Origin: Nocardia sp. alder85J
GTDB taxonomy: Bacteria > Actinomycetota > Actinomycetes > Mycobacteriales > Mycobacteriaceae
Reading direction: 5' to 3'
DNA length: 64,000 bases
NCBI RefSeq assembly: GCF_020176955.2
Contig: NZ_JAIUCZ020000001.1
Location: 868,001 to 932,000, forward strand
The position numbers and the translations under genes are program-made. This document shows, one piece after another, positions 38,201-44,604 of this stretch. The notes under the pieces were generated by a model that saw only the letters and a program-made list of their open reading frames with translations, was not told the origin of the DNA and did no database searches. Each line of letters starts with the position of its first letter. Position 1 is the first letter of the stretch.

Positions 38201-39214
38201 AGGGGCGTCGCGCTACTGGGCAAGGACGCCGGGGCCCGGATGTTCGCCGAACAGTTCACGACCGGCCGTGCCGGCGACGTATCGGTGCTGATCGGCCCGG
38301 CGGCTCCGCTGGCCGCGGCCGCGCGGCCCGTCACCGCCGCTGCGTATGCCGCGCACCGGGATCCGCTGGCGCTGGCCACGGATCCGGTGATCCTCGACCA
38401 TCGTGTCGGGCAGTTCCCGGTGTTCCCGGCGGCGGCCGGGCTGGGCTGGGCGATCAACGTGCTGGAGCGGGCGAATCCCGGTCTGCGCGTGGTCGAATGC
38501 TCGGGCTTCGAGGTGCTCAAGGGCATCGTGTACGACGGCTCCGCCACCGCGCGGGACTGCCGGCTCGAGGTCACGGCCGGCGAGGTCACCGGCGACCGGC
38601 TGACGGTGAAGGCCAGGATCAGCGGCATCGAACCCGGGAAGACCATCGCCCCCGCCCATTTCGCGGGCACCTTCGTCCTCGCTCCGGAATCGCCCGCTGC
38701 CCCGGTGGTTTCGGGTTGGCCGGGCTACCGGATCGGCGAAGGGCCGGAGAACGGGCTCGACGTCTACCATCACGCCCACCTGTTCCACGGTCCGCTGCTG
38801 CAAGGTGTCCGCCGGATTCTCGAGCGGTCGGATCGGCGCTCGGTCGTGGAATGCACGCTGGCGGACACGCCGATCGGCGCGGGCAATTACGCCGGGGCCC
38901 TGCACAGTCCGGTGCTCGCCGACGTCGTGGTCCAGGCGGGCGCGCTGCTCGGGGTGTGGTTCATGAACTCGGGCTGCCTGCCGCTGGCGATCGGCCGCAT
39001 CGAGTACTTCGCCGCGCTGCCCGATGCCGAACCGTTCGTCGTCATCGTCGACGACCTGCGCACCGACCCCACCGGGACCGCGGTGACGGTGACGGCGACC
39101 GCCTGCGACCCGGCCGGCCGGGTGCTCCAGCGGTACACCGACCTCTTCGTGGTCGCGACGCCGGAGATGACCGAGAAGTTCGCCGAGGCCGTGCGTCTGC
39201 GGGAGCAGCGCTGA
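32297..39214 (+). CDS. PfaA-like multidomain lipid synthase (KS-AT-ACP-ACP-ACP-KR-DH)
   Basis: A 2305-residue megasynthase. KS, about 15-470: Cys221 in DAACASSLSAV, His356 in EAHATGT, His396 in IGHTKGAAG, with the PUFA-type stretch ENSVFGYMCFSKVGALS. AT, about 575-870: opening FAGQGSQYVDMG, Ser674 in GHSFGE, His779 in GAFHTSY. A helical spacer (about 1030-1110) and a Pro/Ala linker follow. Three nearly identical ACPs carry phosphopantetheine serines at 1234, 1324 and 1415 in LGVDSIKRVQI. KR, about 1730-2000: TGGARGVTAWC, then VLFGSVAGVYGNPGQADYAV. C-terminal PKS-type DH: His2035 in DHRVGQFPVFP. The order matches PfaA of PUFA synthases plus a DH. No PPTase is in the window. The next start is 32 bases away. 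Confidence 0.95.
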   Translation: MNDQTPQRDEPVTAWRLADNPIAIVGMSGLFPMARNFRDFWQNVVDAADCMSDVPPSRWNLDDYYDPDPTAPDKTYCRRGGFVPEMPFSVTEFGLPPNQLEVTTVVQLLSLVVARNVLADAGATGSPWYRPERTGVVLGVAGPTTLSHPLAARLSTPVLKEVVRSCGLTAADAEQIAAKYAAAFAPWEENSFPGLLGNVIAGRVANRLDLGGMNCTVDAACASSLSAVHMAISELVSGRADMMITGGCDTENSVFGYMCFSKVGALSRSGTIKPLDDGADGTLVGEGIGMLALKRLADAERDGDRVYAVIRGIGSSSDGRFKSIYAPRAEGQQAALRRAYVDADCSPASIGLFEAHATGTRVGDQTELTALNAVLRAETDETGYAAIGSVKSQIGHTKGAAGAASLMKLALALHHKVLPPTINVTTPNNALDDTSPLYVNTRTRPWIRDPHRPQRRAAASAMGFGGTNFHAVLQETTPGREQLRTMHRTARVHLWHAATTADLVSLLAAGAVPNGDNAFPAEHARVGFVARDEQEATALRELAVTELTRAADAEDWTHPKGVFFRRRAVAQLKVGALFAGQGSQYVDMGLAAVLNNPTVATAFDEANAVFADAPRPVAAVVFPPPVFDPQVRNAQETTLRRTEFAQPAIAALSVGQYRFLTERGLECAGFMGHSFGELTALWAAGSLDSRDFFTLAKARGAAMAIDAADADAGAMAAVQATREVVTEILGAHPEVNVCNHNAPEQVVVGGGTEVVAALVADCRERGLTVRELPVAGAFHTSYVAHAVEPFAAAVEQIDIREPEHPVYANSAGAQYGSDIAANRRVLTGQLLESVEFVRGLEAMRADGCNVFVEFGPKGTLTQFVRRTLGADVVAIATDAGPTGDSDMALKKAALHLAVLGAPIADVHRHDAEPFAEIAAAGMVVQLTGRDYVPDSRRKLYSAAINEPTVLEAVSSAVAEAAAMAAELAGSSAPAAVSEPVQSVAVAPAQHAVAVSANHVVAVSGRREAPTWPADREPETAYAGPGLDVVTQQHLAIHSRYTEGQLEVAEGLVSVLREAQQSGGADERLYATVQAIKEQSLAIGQTHTRVNEILASLTELEFGGGAATSAPVAPRPNGTNGLHTDLPVGNGNGNGHGAPVSPTALSESPAAPRVDAPVSRPEPAAPQRNSTPPAAPAATAPVNGSATAAPVDGATMLGADAVWSVLVEVVSEKTGYPPEMLALSMDLEADLGVDSIKRVQIMGALGERVDGVPVVGPEQVAELRTLHDIVGFVATAAGAPATGTATPSADAVWSVLVEVVSEKTGYPPEMLALSMDLEADLGVDSIKRVQIMGALGERVDGVPAVGPEQVAELRTLSDIVGFVAEATGAPAGAQATAAGADAVWSVLVEVVSEKTGYPPEMLALSMDLEADLGVDSIKRVQIMGALGERVDGVPAVGPEQVAELRTLSDIVGFVAGDAAPTTPAVAPIATGVAGGAPTVSGYAEPEPIRLADGVEPGADPVLLRIEPVRLPAVDRLDAPYAADRVALIVDHGDETAGVLAAGLARHGWTVHTATVAAVDSGVAGWDGAALTAALTAALEPAARLDLCLTVLPADGQWHAGGQRLADTLLTARQVHDRLSRTAAAGTRAAFVTVTRIDGALGHRGDRPAAAALVGGVGGLVKTLAQETPELFCRALDLAPELTGDALVDTVLNELDDVAVDAREVGIDADHGRRTLRLNPVETSGATTELTVTTEDVLVVTGGARGVTAWCVRELATRRPCEFLLLGRTDLDDEPAWAVGVADDALKSAAIAAVRAAGEQPTPRQIDRMARNQLAQREIRDTVAAVAATGARVRYLAVDITDPEATRQALAADAGRVTGIVHGAGALADALLPAKSVDDIRAVLATKLDGLHNVVAALPATPLRHIVLFGSVAGVYGNPGQADYAVANEALNRAALSWRRHGFAEHVTAVNWGAWDGGMVTPELREVFLARGVALLGKDAGARMFAEQFTTGRAGDVSVLIGPAAPLAAAARPVTAAAYAAHRDPLALATDPVILDHRVGQFPVFPAAAGLGWAINVLERANPGLRVVECSGFEVLKGIVYDGSATARDCRLEVTAGEVTGDRLTVKARISGIEPGKTIAPAHFAGTFVLAPESPAAPVVSGWPGYRIGEGPENGLDVYHHAHLFHGPLLQGVRRILERSDRRSVVECTLADTPIGAGNYAGALHSPVLADVVVQAGALLGVWFMNSGCLPLAIGRIEYFAALPDAEPFVVIVDDLRTDPTGTAVTVTATACDPAGRVLQRYTDLFVVATPEMTEKFAEAVRLREQR
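35891..36668 (+). repeat. three tandem ACP-coding repeats (~270 bp each)
   Basis: Units starting near 35891, 36161 and 36434 each begin GCGGTGTGGTCGGTGCTGGT and are almost identical over about 230 bases. They encode the three ACPs, with phosphopantetheine serine codons at 35996, 36266 and 36539 (90- and 91-residue spacing). Only the short linkers differ, suggesting recent duplication or gene conversion. Confidence 0.9.
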
Positions 39215-39246
39215 TGACGACCATCGACGCCTGGAGAGGAGATCCG

Positions 39247-41796
39247 ATGACGACACAGCTGGACGCACTCGATTTCGACGGCGAGCCGTTCGACGCCCTG
39301 GAATGGGCGATCGCGGGACCGGTGGCACCGGCAGCAGCTCAGCCGATTCCGGCCGCGGCGGTCTTCCCCGCGGCCGGGCACCGGGCGGTGGCCGGGCCGG
39401 GGACGGTGACCGGGACCGGAGCGGCAGCCGGGGCCATGGCGGTGGCCGGGGCTGGAAATGCCGCCGGGCCTGGGGTGGTGGCCGGAGCCGGAATGGTGGC
39501 CGGGTCCGGGGTAGTGGGCAGGCATGACGTGGCGGCCGGGCACGGCGTGGCAGGCGGGCACGGGGTCGCTGCCGGATCCGGCGTGGCGGCCGGGTCCGAG
39601 GCGGCGCAGTGGAGTGCGGCCGCCTCGCCCGCAGGGGCCGCGGAGGTCGCCCTGCGGCAGGGTGCCGACCGGCCGCCGGCATCCGGCGCGGGTTCGCGCG
39701 GCGGTGATCCGGTTTCCTCACTGCTGCACGATGTCCGGGCCGAACTGGTCACCGCGCACCTGTCGGCGATGGCCGTACAGACCGCATTGCAGCGGCGAGC
39801 GCTCGGCGCGCTGGGCCTGCCCGGCCCGGCGGTGGTCTCCCGGCCCGGCCGGCCCGCCGTGCCGCAGCCCGATCGGGGGGCGGTGTCCCGGCCCGGATCG
39901 GCGGCGGTGTCCGGGCCGGTGCGGCAGCCGTATCCGCTCCCGGCGGCCACGATCGAACAGCAGATGTACACGGTCGTGATCGACTACACGCCGGAGGCCG
40001 GTCACACGATCTCGGCCGAATCCGGCCGGGAGCCACTGGTTCTCGACTCTCCGGCGCCCGCGACGAGCATGAGCGCGTTCAAGGCGCTCGCACGCACGCC
40101 GGTCACCGCGCTGGACGGGGCCGCGCTCGCGGCGCTGGTCCGCGGCGAGATCGCCGCCGTGTTCGGCGCCGCCTACGATCAGGAGGGCGTCAACCCGGCG
40201 ATCCGGCTGTCCGAGGGCCTCGGCGGCACCCTCACCGAGGTGTCGGACATCGCCCGGCACGCCGGACCCTGGCGGCGTGGACGGTTGGTGGCGGCCGGGC
40301 GGATCGACGGCCCGGATCCGGTCGCCGCCGTCGTGGCGGTCGCCTGGCAGGCCGCGCAGGTGTTCGCGATGCAGGTCGGCCTGCACCTGTGCCTGGCGGA
40401 GGCCCGGTTCCAGGCGGGAACGCCGTTCGAGGTGGACCTGCACGCGGCGACCGCGGGCCCGGTCGAGGTGGTCGCCGAGGTGGCCGAGCTGGACCTGATC
40501 CCGCGGCCCCGGCTGCGGGTCGATGTCGAATTCCGCCGGGACGCTACGGTGGTGGCACGGATTCGCGGCCTGACGCTGGAGGTCCGGGAAGCGCCGGGCC
40601 TGCCGGTCGGGCCCGCGGCCGGCGGGGTGATCCCGCGATTCTTCGGGCGCCGCAACGCCTTCGGGCAGCGCGCGCTGCTGGGCGAGTTCCACATGACGCA
40701 CAGCGCGCGCGGTGATCTGGACATCGCGCTCGGGCCGGAGTTCGCGCGGTGCGCGGGTCGTCGCGCCACCCGCATGCCCAATCACGGTCTGCAACTGTGT
40801 GATCGGGTGATGTCGGTCGAGGGCGAGCGCGGCCGGCTCACCGGGGGAGTCGGGCACACCGAATACGATTCCCCCGCCGACTCCTGGTACTACGCCGAAT
40901 CGGCGAACGCGTCCATGCCCAATGTGGTGTACATGGAGACGTCGCTGCAATCGGCGCTGTTGCTCGGCTACTTCCTCGGCGCCACGCTCACCGCGCCGCA
41001 AGAGGACTACAGCCTGCGCAACCTCGACGGCACGGCGACCGTGTTGCGCGAGGTCGATCTGCGGGACAAGACGATTCAGCAGACCAGCACGCTGCTGAAC
41101 ACCACCGTGCTGGTGGGTGCGGTCCTCCAGACCTTCTCCTACGAGCTGTCGGTGGACGGCGAACCCTTCTACGAGGGCGAGTCGCTGTTCGGATTCTTCA
41201 ACGCGCCCGCGCTGGCGAACCAGAACGGCCTGGACAACGGCGAATTCGTGCCGGCGTGGCTGGACGCTCAGCCGCACCGGCCCGCCGTGCGCGTGATCGA
41301 TGTCGCCGCGCGCCGTGCGGCCGGCCTCGGACCGCGGTGTGCGACCGGACATCTGGCCATGCTCGACGAGATCGAGGTGGTCGACGCCGCCGGGACCTTC
41401 GGCCTGGGCTACCTCCGGGCCGCGCGCCCGGTCCGCCCCGACGACTGGTTCTTCTCGTACCACTTCTATCTGGATCCGGTGATGCCGGGATCGCTCGGCG
41501 TGGAGGCGGTGATCCAGGCGATGCAGGAGTGGGCGGTGGACAACGGCCTGGCCGCGGACCTGGTGGACCCGGAATTCGTGTTGCCCGTGGGTGTTCCGAT
41601 GTCGTGGCGGTACCGCGGGCAGATCCTCGCCGACGAGAAGGAGATGTCGCTCGAGGTGCACATCAAGAGCGTCGAGCGGCGCGGCGGCCGGGTCCGGGTG
41701 ATCGGTGACGCGAGCGTCTGGAAGCCCACGATGCGCATCTACGAACTCTCCGACGTCGCCATCGAGTTGCGCGGGCGCAACGCCGAACCCTGGTGA
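39247..41796 (+). CDS. PfaC-like dehydratase protein lacking the KS and chain-length-factor domains
   Basis: An 849-residue protein. Residues about 30-145 are low-complexity Gly/Ala/Val. A short helical segment (SSLLHDVRAELVTAHLSAMA) and a Pro/Arg-rich linker follow. From about 250 to the end come FabA-like hotdog dehydratase modules as in PfaC. The first part includes ALVRGEIAAVFGAAYDQEG. A middle module has MPNHGLQLCDRVM and SWYYAESANASMPN without an obvious catalytic His. The last module has DWFFSYHFYLDPVMPGSLGV, with His739 as the FabA-type catalytic residue. Normal PfaC proteins carry KS and CLF before these domains; both are missing. ATG 39247 is preferred for AGGAG 5 bases upstream; ATG 39214, overlapping the PfaA-like stop, would add 11 residues. 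Confidence 0.87.
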   Translation: MTTQLDALDFDGEPFDALEWAIAGPVAPAAAQPIPAAAVFPAAGHRAVAGPGTVTGTGAAAGAMAVAGAGNAAGPGVVAGAGMVAGSGVVGRHDVAAGHGVAGGHGVAAGSGVAAGSEAAQWSAAASPAGAAEVALRQGADRPPASGAGSRGGDPVSSLLHDVRAELVTAHLSAMAVQTALQRRALGALGLPGPAVVSRPGRPAVPQPDRGAVSRPGSAAVSGPVRQPYPLPAATIEQQMYTVVIDYTPEAGHTISAESGREPLVLDSPAPATSMSAFKALARTPVTALDGAALAALVRGEIAAVFGAAYDQEGVNPAIRLSEGLGGTLTEVSDIARHAGPWRRGRLVAAGRIDGPDPVAAVVAVAWQAAQVFAMQVGLHLCLAEARFQAGTPFEVDLHAATAGPVEVVAEVAELDLIPRPRLRVDVEFRRDATVVARIRGLTLEVREAPGLPVGPAAGGVIPRFFGRRNAFGQRALLGEFHMTHSARGDLDIALGPEFARCAGRRATRMPNHGLQLCDRVMSVEGERGRLTGGVGHTEYDSPADSWYYAESANASMPNVVYMETSLQSALLLGYFLGATLTAPQEDYSLRNLDGTATVLREVDLRDKTIQQTSTLLNTTVLVGAVLQTFSYELSVDGEPFYEGESLFGFFNAPALANQNGLDNGEFVPAWLDAQPHRPAVRVIDVAARRAAGLGPRCATGHLAMLDEIEVVDAAGTFGLGYLRAARPVRPDDWFFSYHFYLDPVMPGSLGVEAVIQAMQEWAVDNGLAADLVDPEFVLPVGVPMSWRYRGQILADEKEMSLEVHIKSVERRGGRVRVIGDASVWKPTMRIYELSDVAIELRGRNAEPW

Positions 41797-41810
41797 CACA
41801 GAGCAGTATT

Positions 41811-41837
41811 CGGGCGCCCGGTGCCACCGGGCGCCCG
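41811..41837. terminator. strong bidirectional terminator after the PfaC-like gene
   Basis: CGGGCGCCCGGT (41811-41822) pairs perfectly over 12 bp with ACCGGGCGCCCG (41826-41837) around a 3-base loop, 14 bases after the stop. The convergent hydrolase gene ends at 41977, so it may serve both strands. Confidence 0.8.
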
Positions 41838-41976
41838 ACCTGTGTGGTCGGCGGAGCGCGGCCCGGCCGGGATGGTCCGGCCGAGTCGCAGCCGCCAGGC
41901 CCGGCGCGCACAGCGAAATCCCCCGCCGCGCAACGCGTCGACGGGGGCTCGGCTGTCGTCTGAAACTGGCTACGTA

Positions 41977-42894
41977 TCAGTGGGAGTCGCGGATCCAGTC
42001 CGCGATCAGCGCGCTCAGGACCGGACTGTCCTTCACCCAGGTGAAGTGGTCGAGGTTCAGCACGCCGGACTGCGCGTCCAGATGCCGGTGGGTGACCGTC
42101 GCCGCGCGCTGCCGCCCGGCCAGGAACTCCACCGTCGACTTCGGGCCCAGCGGATCGCCTTTCAGCGACAACATCAGCACCCGCGCCGGATTCTCCCGCA
42201 GCAGCCGGTCGTATCGCAGCCGGCTGCCGCGCGGCCGGTACCGCCCGGTCAGCGCGTGCCGTGACCAGTCGGCCATGACACCGCCGGCCATCGGCCCGGC
42301 CATCAGCTTGTTGCCGGCCCAGTGCCCGCGCAGCCGTGACACCGCCCACACGTACGGGCTGCCCAGCAGCACCGGCAACCGCCGCGGTCCGGGGAACGAC
42401 CGCCAGTACACGCTGCCGGTCCCGATGGTGATCACCCCGGCCAGGCTGCCCGGGGCGGACGCCGAGTACAGCAGCGCCAGCTGGCCGCCGAGGCTGTGCC
42501 CGAACAGGTACAGCGGCGCCCGCGGGAAGCGTTCCCGCACGGCCGCGACGATCGCCGGGAGATCGGTCTCCAGCATCTCCCGGTAGCCGAAGTTGCGCGC
42601 CTCGCCCAGCGGCGGCAGGCTCTCACCCTGGGCCCGCAGATCGACCGCGGCCGCGTTGAACTCCCGCTGCGCCAGCGCGGCGAGCATCGGCAGATAGAAC
42701 TTGGCCTTCATCGCCATCGCCGGAAGCATCAGCAGTACCGGCGCTTCCGGATCCCCGGCGGGCAGCACGCGCACGACGAAGCTCGCCGCCGCGCTCGTGG
42801 CGGACGGTTCGATCGTGACCGGTAGCGCCTCCAGCCCGGTGAAGTCGGGTGTGCGCTCGCCGCCGGATACCGAGGTATCGCTGGGAGTGGACAT
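41977..42894 (-). CDS. alpha/beta hydrolase (lysophospholipase/thioesterase-like)
   Basis: A 305-residue serine hydrolase with the strand VLLMLPAMAMKAKFYLPMLA, DLRAQGES and the nucleophile elbow LFGHSLGGQLALL (Ser134); a late His lies in NLDHFTWVKD. It resembles bacterial monoglyceride lipase and lysophospholipase-type hydrolases. Two ATGs abut at 42897 and 42894; AGGAG lies too close to the first, so 42894 is chosen. It lies 14 bases downstream of the hotdog paralogue and is probably co-transcribed with it, suggesting a combined acyl-release function. Confidence 0.85.
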   Translation of the reverse strand: MSTPSDTSVSGGERTPDFTGLEALPVTIEPSATSAAASFVVRVLPAGDPEAPVLLMLPAMAMKAKFYLPMLAALAQREFNAAAVDLRAQGESLPPLGEARNFGYREMLETDLPAIVAAVRERFPRAPLYLFGHSLGGQLALLYSASAPGSLAGVITIGTGSVYWRSFPGPRRLPVLLGSPYVWAVSRLRGHWAGNKLMAGPMAGGVMADWSRHALTGRYRPRGSRLRYDRLLRENPARVLMLSLKGDPLGPKSTVEFLAGRQRAATVTHRHLDAQSGVLNLDHFTWVKDSPVLSALIADWIRDSH

Positions 42895-42908
42895 CATGCT
42901 CCTCGCGC

Positions 42909-43439
42909 TCAGACGGATTCGGCGGGCAGCGCGGCGAACTGGGCCACGTAGTCGAAGGACATCTTCGCGACCAGCACGTCGTTGTCGTCGTAGAGCATCG
43001 CCTTGGCGTCCACATCGAAGCGGCGCTGATCGGTGCGGGTGAGGATGGACCGGATCGCCCGCTCGTCGACGGTGCCGACCGCGCGGATGCGCCCGACGGC
43101 CGGCTTGAAGTAGACCGACCGCGAGTCGCGGACCACCGTCCACTCGACCTGACCGATCTGCGGGGCGGCGGCGCCGACGAAGGCCAGCGCACAGGCGATG
43201 TCGGCGGCCAGGTAGAGCGCGGCGGCGTGCACGGTCTGGAGATGGTTGCGCAGGTCCGGGCTGTTCGGAATCTCCGTGACCGCGTGGTCGGCGTCGAGTT
43301 CCGTGGTGCGCATGCCCGCGAAGACGCCGAACGGCACCGCCGCGTCGGCGATTTCCCGGAGCTTGTCGTAGTCGGGGGTTTCGGTGGCGAACCGGGCGAA
43401 CGCTGCGAACGCGCGGTCGAAGGTCGGAGTGTGCGTCAC
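42909..43439 (-). CDS. PaaI/DUF4442-like hotdog thioesterase, paralogue 2
   Basis: A 176-residue protein with the hotdog signature helix NHLQTVHAAALYLAADIACA, preceded by MRTTELDADHAVTEIPNSPD and followed by GRIRAVGTVDERAI. It shares the same layout and the same length with the protein at 29584-30114 (for example DLRNHLQTVHAAALYLAADIA against DMLNHLGTVHAGALFLAAEVA), so the two are paralogues about 13 kb apart at either side of the megasynthase genes. Likely an acyl-thioester hydrolase; the catalytic residue cannot be fixed from sequence. Confidence 0.8.
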   Translation of the reverse strand: MTHTPTFDRAFAAFARFATETPDYDKLREIADAAVPFGVFAGMRTTELDADHAVTEIPNSPDLRNHLQTVHAAALYLAADIACALAFVGAAAPQIGQVEWTVVRDSRSVYFKPAVGRIRAVGTVDERAIRSILTRTDQRRFDVDAKAMLYDDNDVLVAKMSFDYVAQFAALPAESV

Positions 43440-43619
43440 AGTACGCAGTATTCCGTTGTATCACACCGTAAAACGCGCCCATAGGCAGATCCGATCGCCG
43501 CTGTCCGGGTTGCCGAACACTGCTTCAGCCGATTCGGCGCCGCCGGTAGTCTTCGATTCGGCGGCGTATTCCAGCGCGGGAAATCAACGCGGCCGACGAA
43601 ATTCGAAAGAGGCGACATC

Positions 43620-44576
43620 GTGCCCCCTGTGAGCCCGCGTTCCGAGACCGACCTCCGCGTGGTTCGCGTCACCGCCGAGACCGCCGAGGTGCGCTCGTTC
43701 GTACTGGCCGCCGAGTCCGGCGCCGAACTCCCGCAGTGGGGTCCCGGAGCGCATATCGATCTGCATCTGCCCGGCGGGCTGACCCGGCAGTACTCGCTGT
43801 GCGGCGATCCCGGTGACCGCCGCTACTGGCGCATCGCGGTCCTGCGCGAGCCCGCCGGACGCGGTGGTTCGCGTTATCTGCACGAGGCGGTGACGACGGC
43901 CTCGACTCTGCGAGTCGGTGTGCCGCGCAACAACTTTCCGCTCGCGGCGGCGCCGCGGTACCGGTTCGTGGCGGGCGGTATCGGGATCACCCCGCTGCTG
44001 CCGATGATCGCCGCGGTGCACGCCGCCGGTGCGCCGTGGACGCTGCACTACGGCGGCCGCACCCGCGCCGGGATGGCGTTCGTCGGTGAACTGGCCGTCT
44101 TCGGTGATCGGGTGCGGCTGTACCCGCAGGACCGTTGCGGCCTGATTCCGCTGCCCGAGGTCTTCGGTGCCGACGACGCCGCGGTGTACTGCTGCGGGCC
44201 GGAACCGTTGCTACAGGCCGCGGAACGGCAGCAGCTGGCCCGTGGCTCCGGATCGCTGCACCTGGAACGCTTCCAGCCCGCCGAGCTCGACGCCGACCCG
44301 GCCGCCGACGGCGCCTTCGAGGTGGAACTGCGCGACAGCGGCCGCACCATCGGGGTGGCCGCGGGGCAATCGGTGCTGTCGGCCCTGCACCGGGCCGGTG
44401 TGGACGTGCCGTCCTCGTGTGAGGAGGGCACCTGCGGGAGTTGCGAGACCACCGTGCTCGAGGGCGAGGTGGATCACCGCGACTCGGTGCTGAACGAGCA
44501 GGAGCGGGCGGCCGGCCGCACGATGATGCTGTGCGTGTCCCGAGCCCGCTCACCGCGGCTGGTCCTGGACCTGTGA
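43620..44576 (+). CDS. phthalate-dioxygenase-reductase-type flavin/iron-sulfur reductase
   Basis: A 318-residue electron-transfer protein with a FMN-binding RQYSLCGDP motif (about 58-66), the NAD-binding stretch VAGGIGITPLLPMI and YCCGPEPLLQA, and a C-terminal plant-type [2Fe-2S] ferredoxin domain (about 235-318) with CEEGTCGSC and a later Cys in MMLC. It starts at GTG 43620. Such proteins pass electrons from NAD(P)H to an oxygenase; four P450s and a desaturase occur 7-20 kb to the right, but the enzyme's partner is unproven. It lies 28 bases before the carboxylase genes and is divergent from the hotdog gene. Confidence 0.9.
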   Translation: MPPVSPRSETDLRVVRVTAETAEVRSFVLAAESGAELPQWGPGAHIDLHLPGGLTRQYSLCGDPGDRRYWRIAVLREPAGRGGSRYLHEAVTTASTLRVGVPRNNFPLAAAPRYRFVAGGIGITPLLPMIAAVHAAGAPWTLHYGGRTRAGMAFVGELAVFGDRVRLYPQDRCGLIPLPEVFGADDAAVYCCGPEPLLQAAERQQLARGSGSLHLERFQPAELDADPAADGAFEVELRDSGRTIGVAAGQSVLSALHRAGVDVPSSCEEGTCGSCETTVLEGEVDHRDSVLNEQERAAGRTMMLCVSRARSPRLVLDL

Positions 44577-44604
44577 AATCCGCGGTGCGACAGGAAGGAT
44601 CGTG

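Noticed and set aside
26242..41796. Complete EPA/DHA-type PUFA synthase
   Set aside because: The PfaC-like protein lacks KS and CLF and no PPTase is in the window, so a standard PUFA product cannot be claimed.
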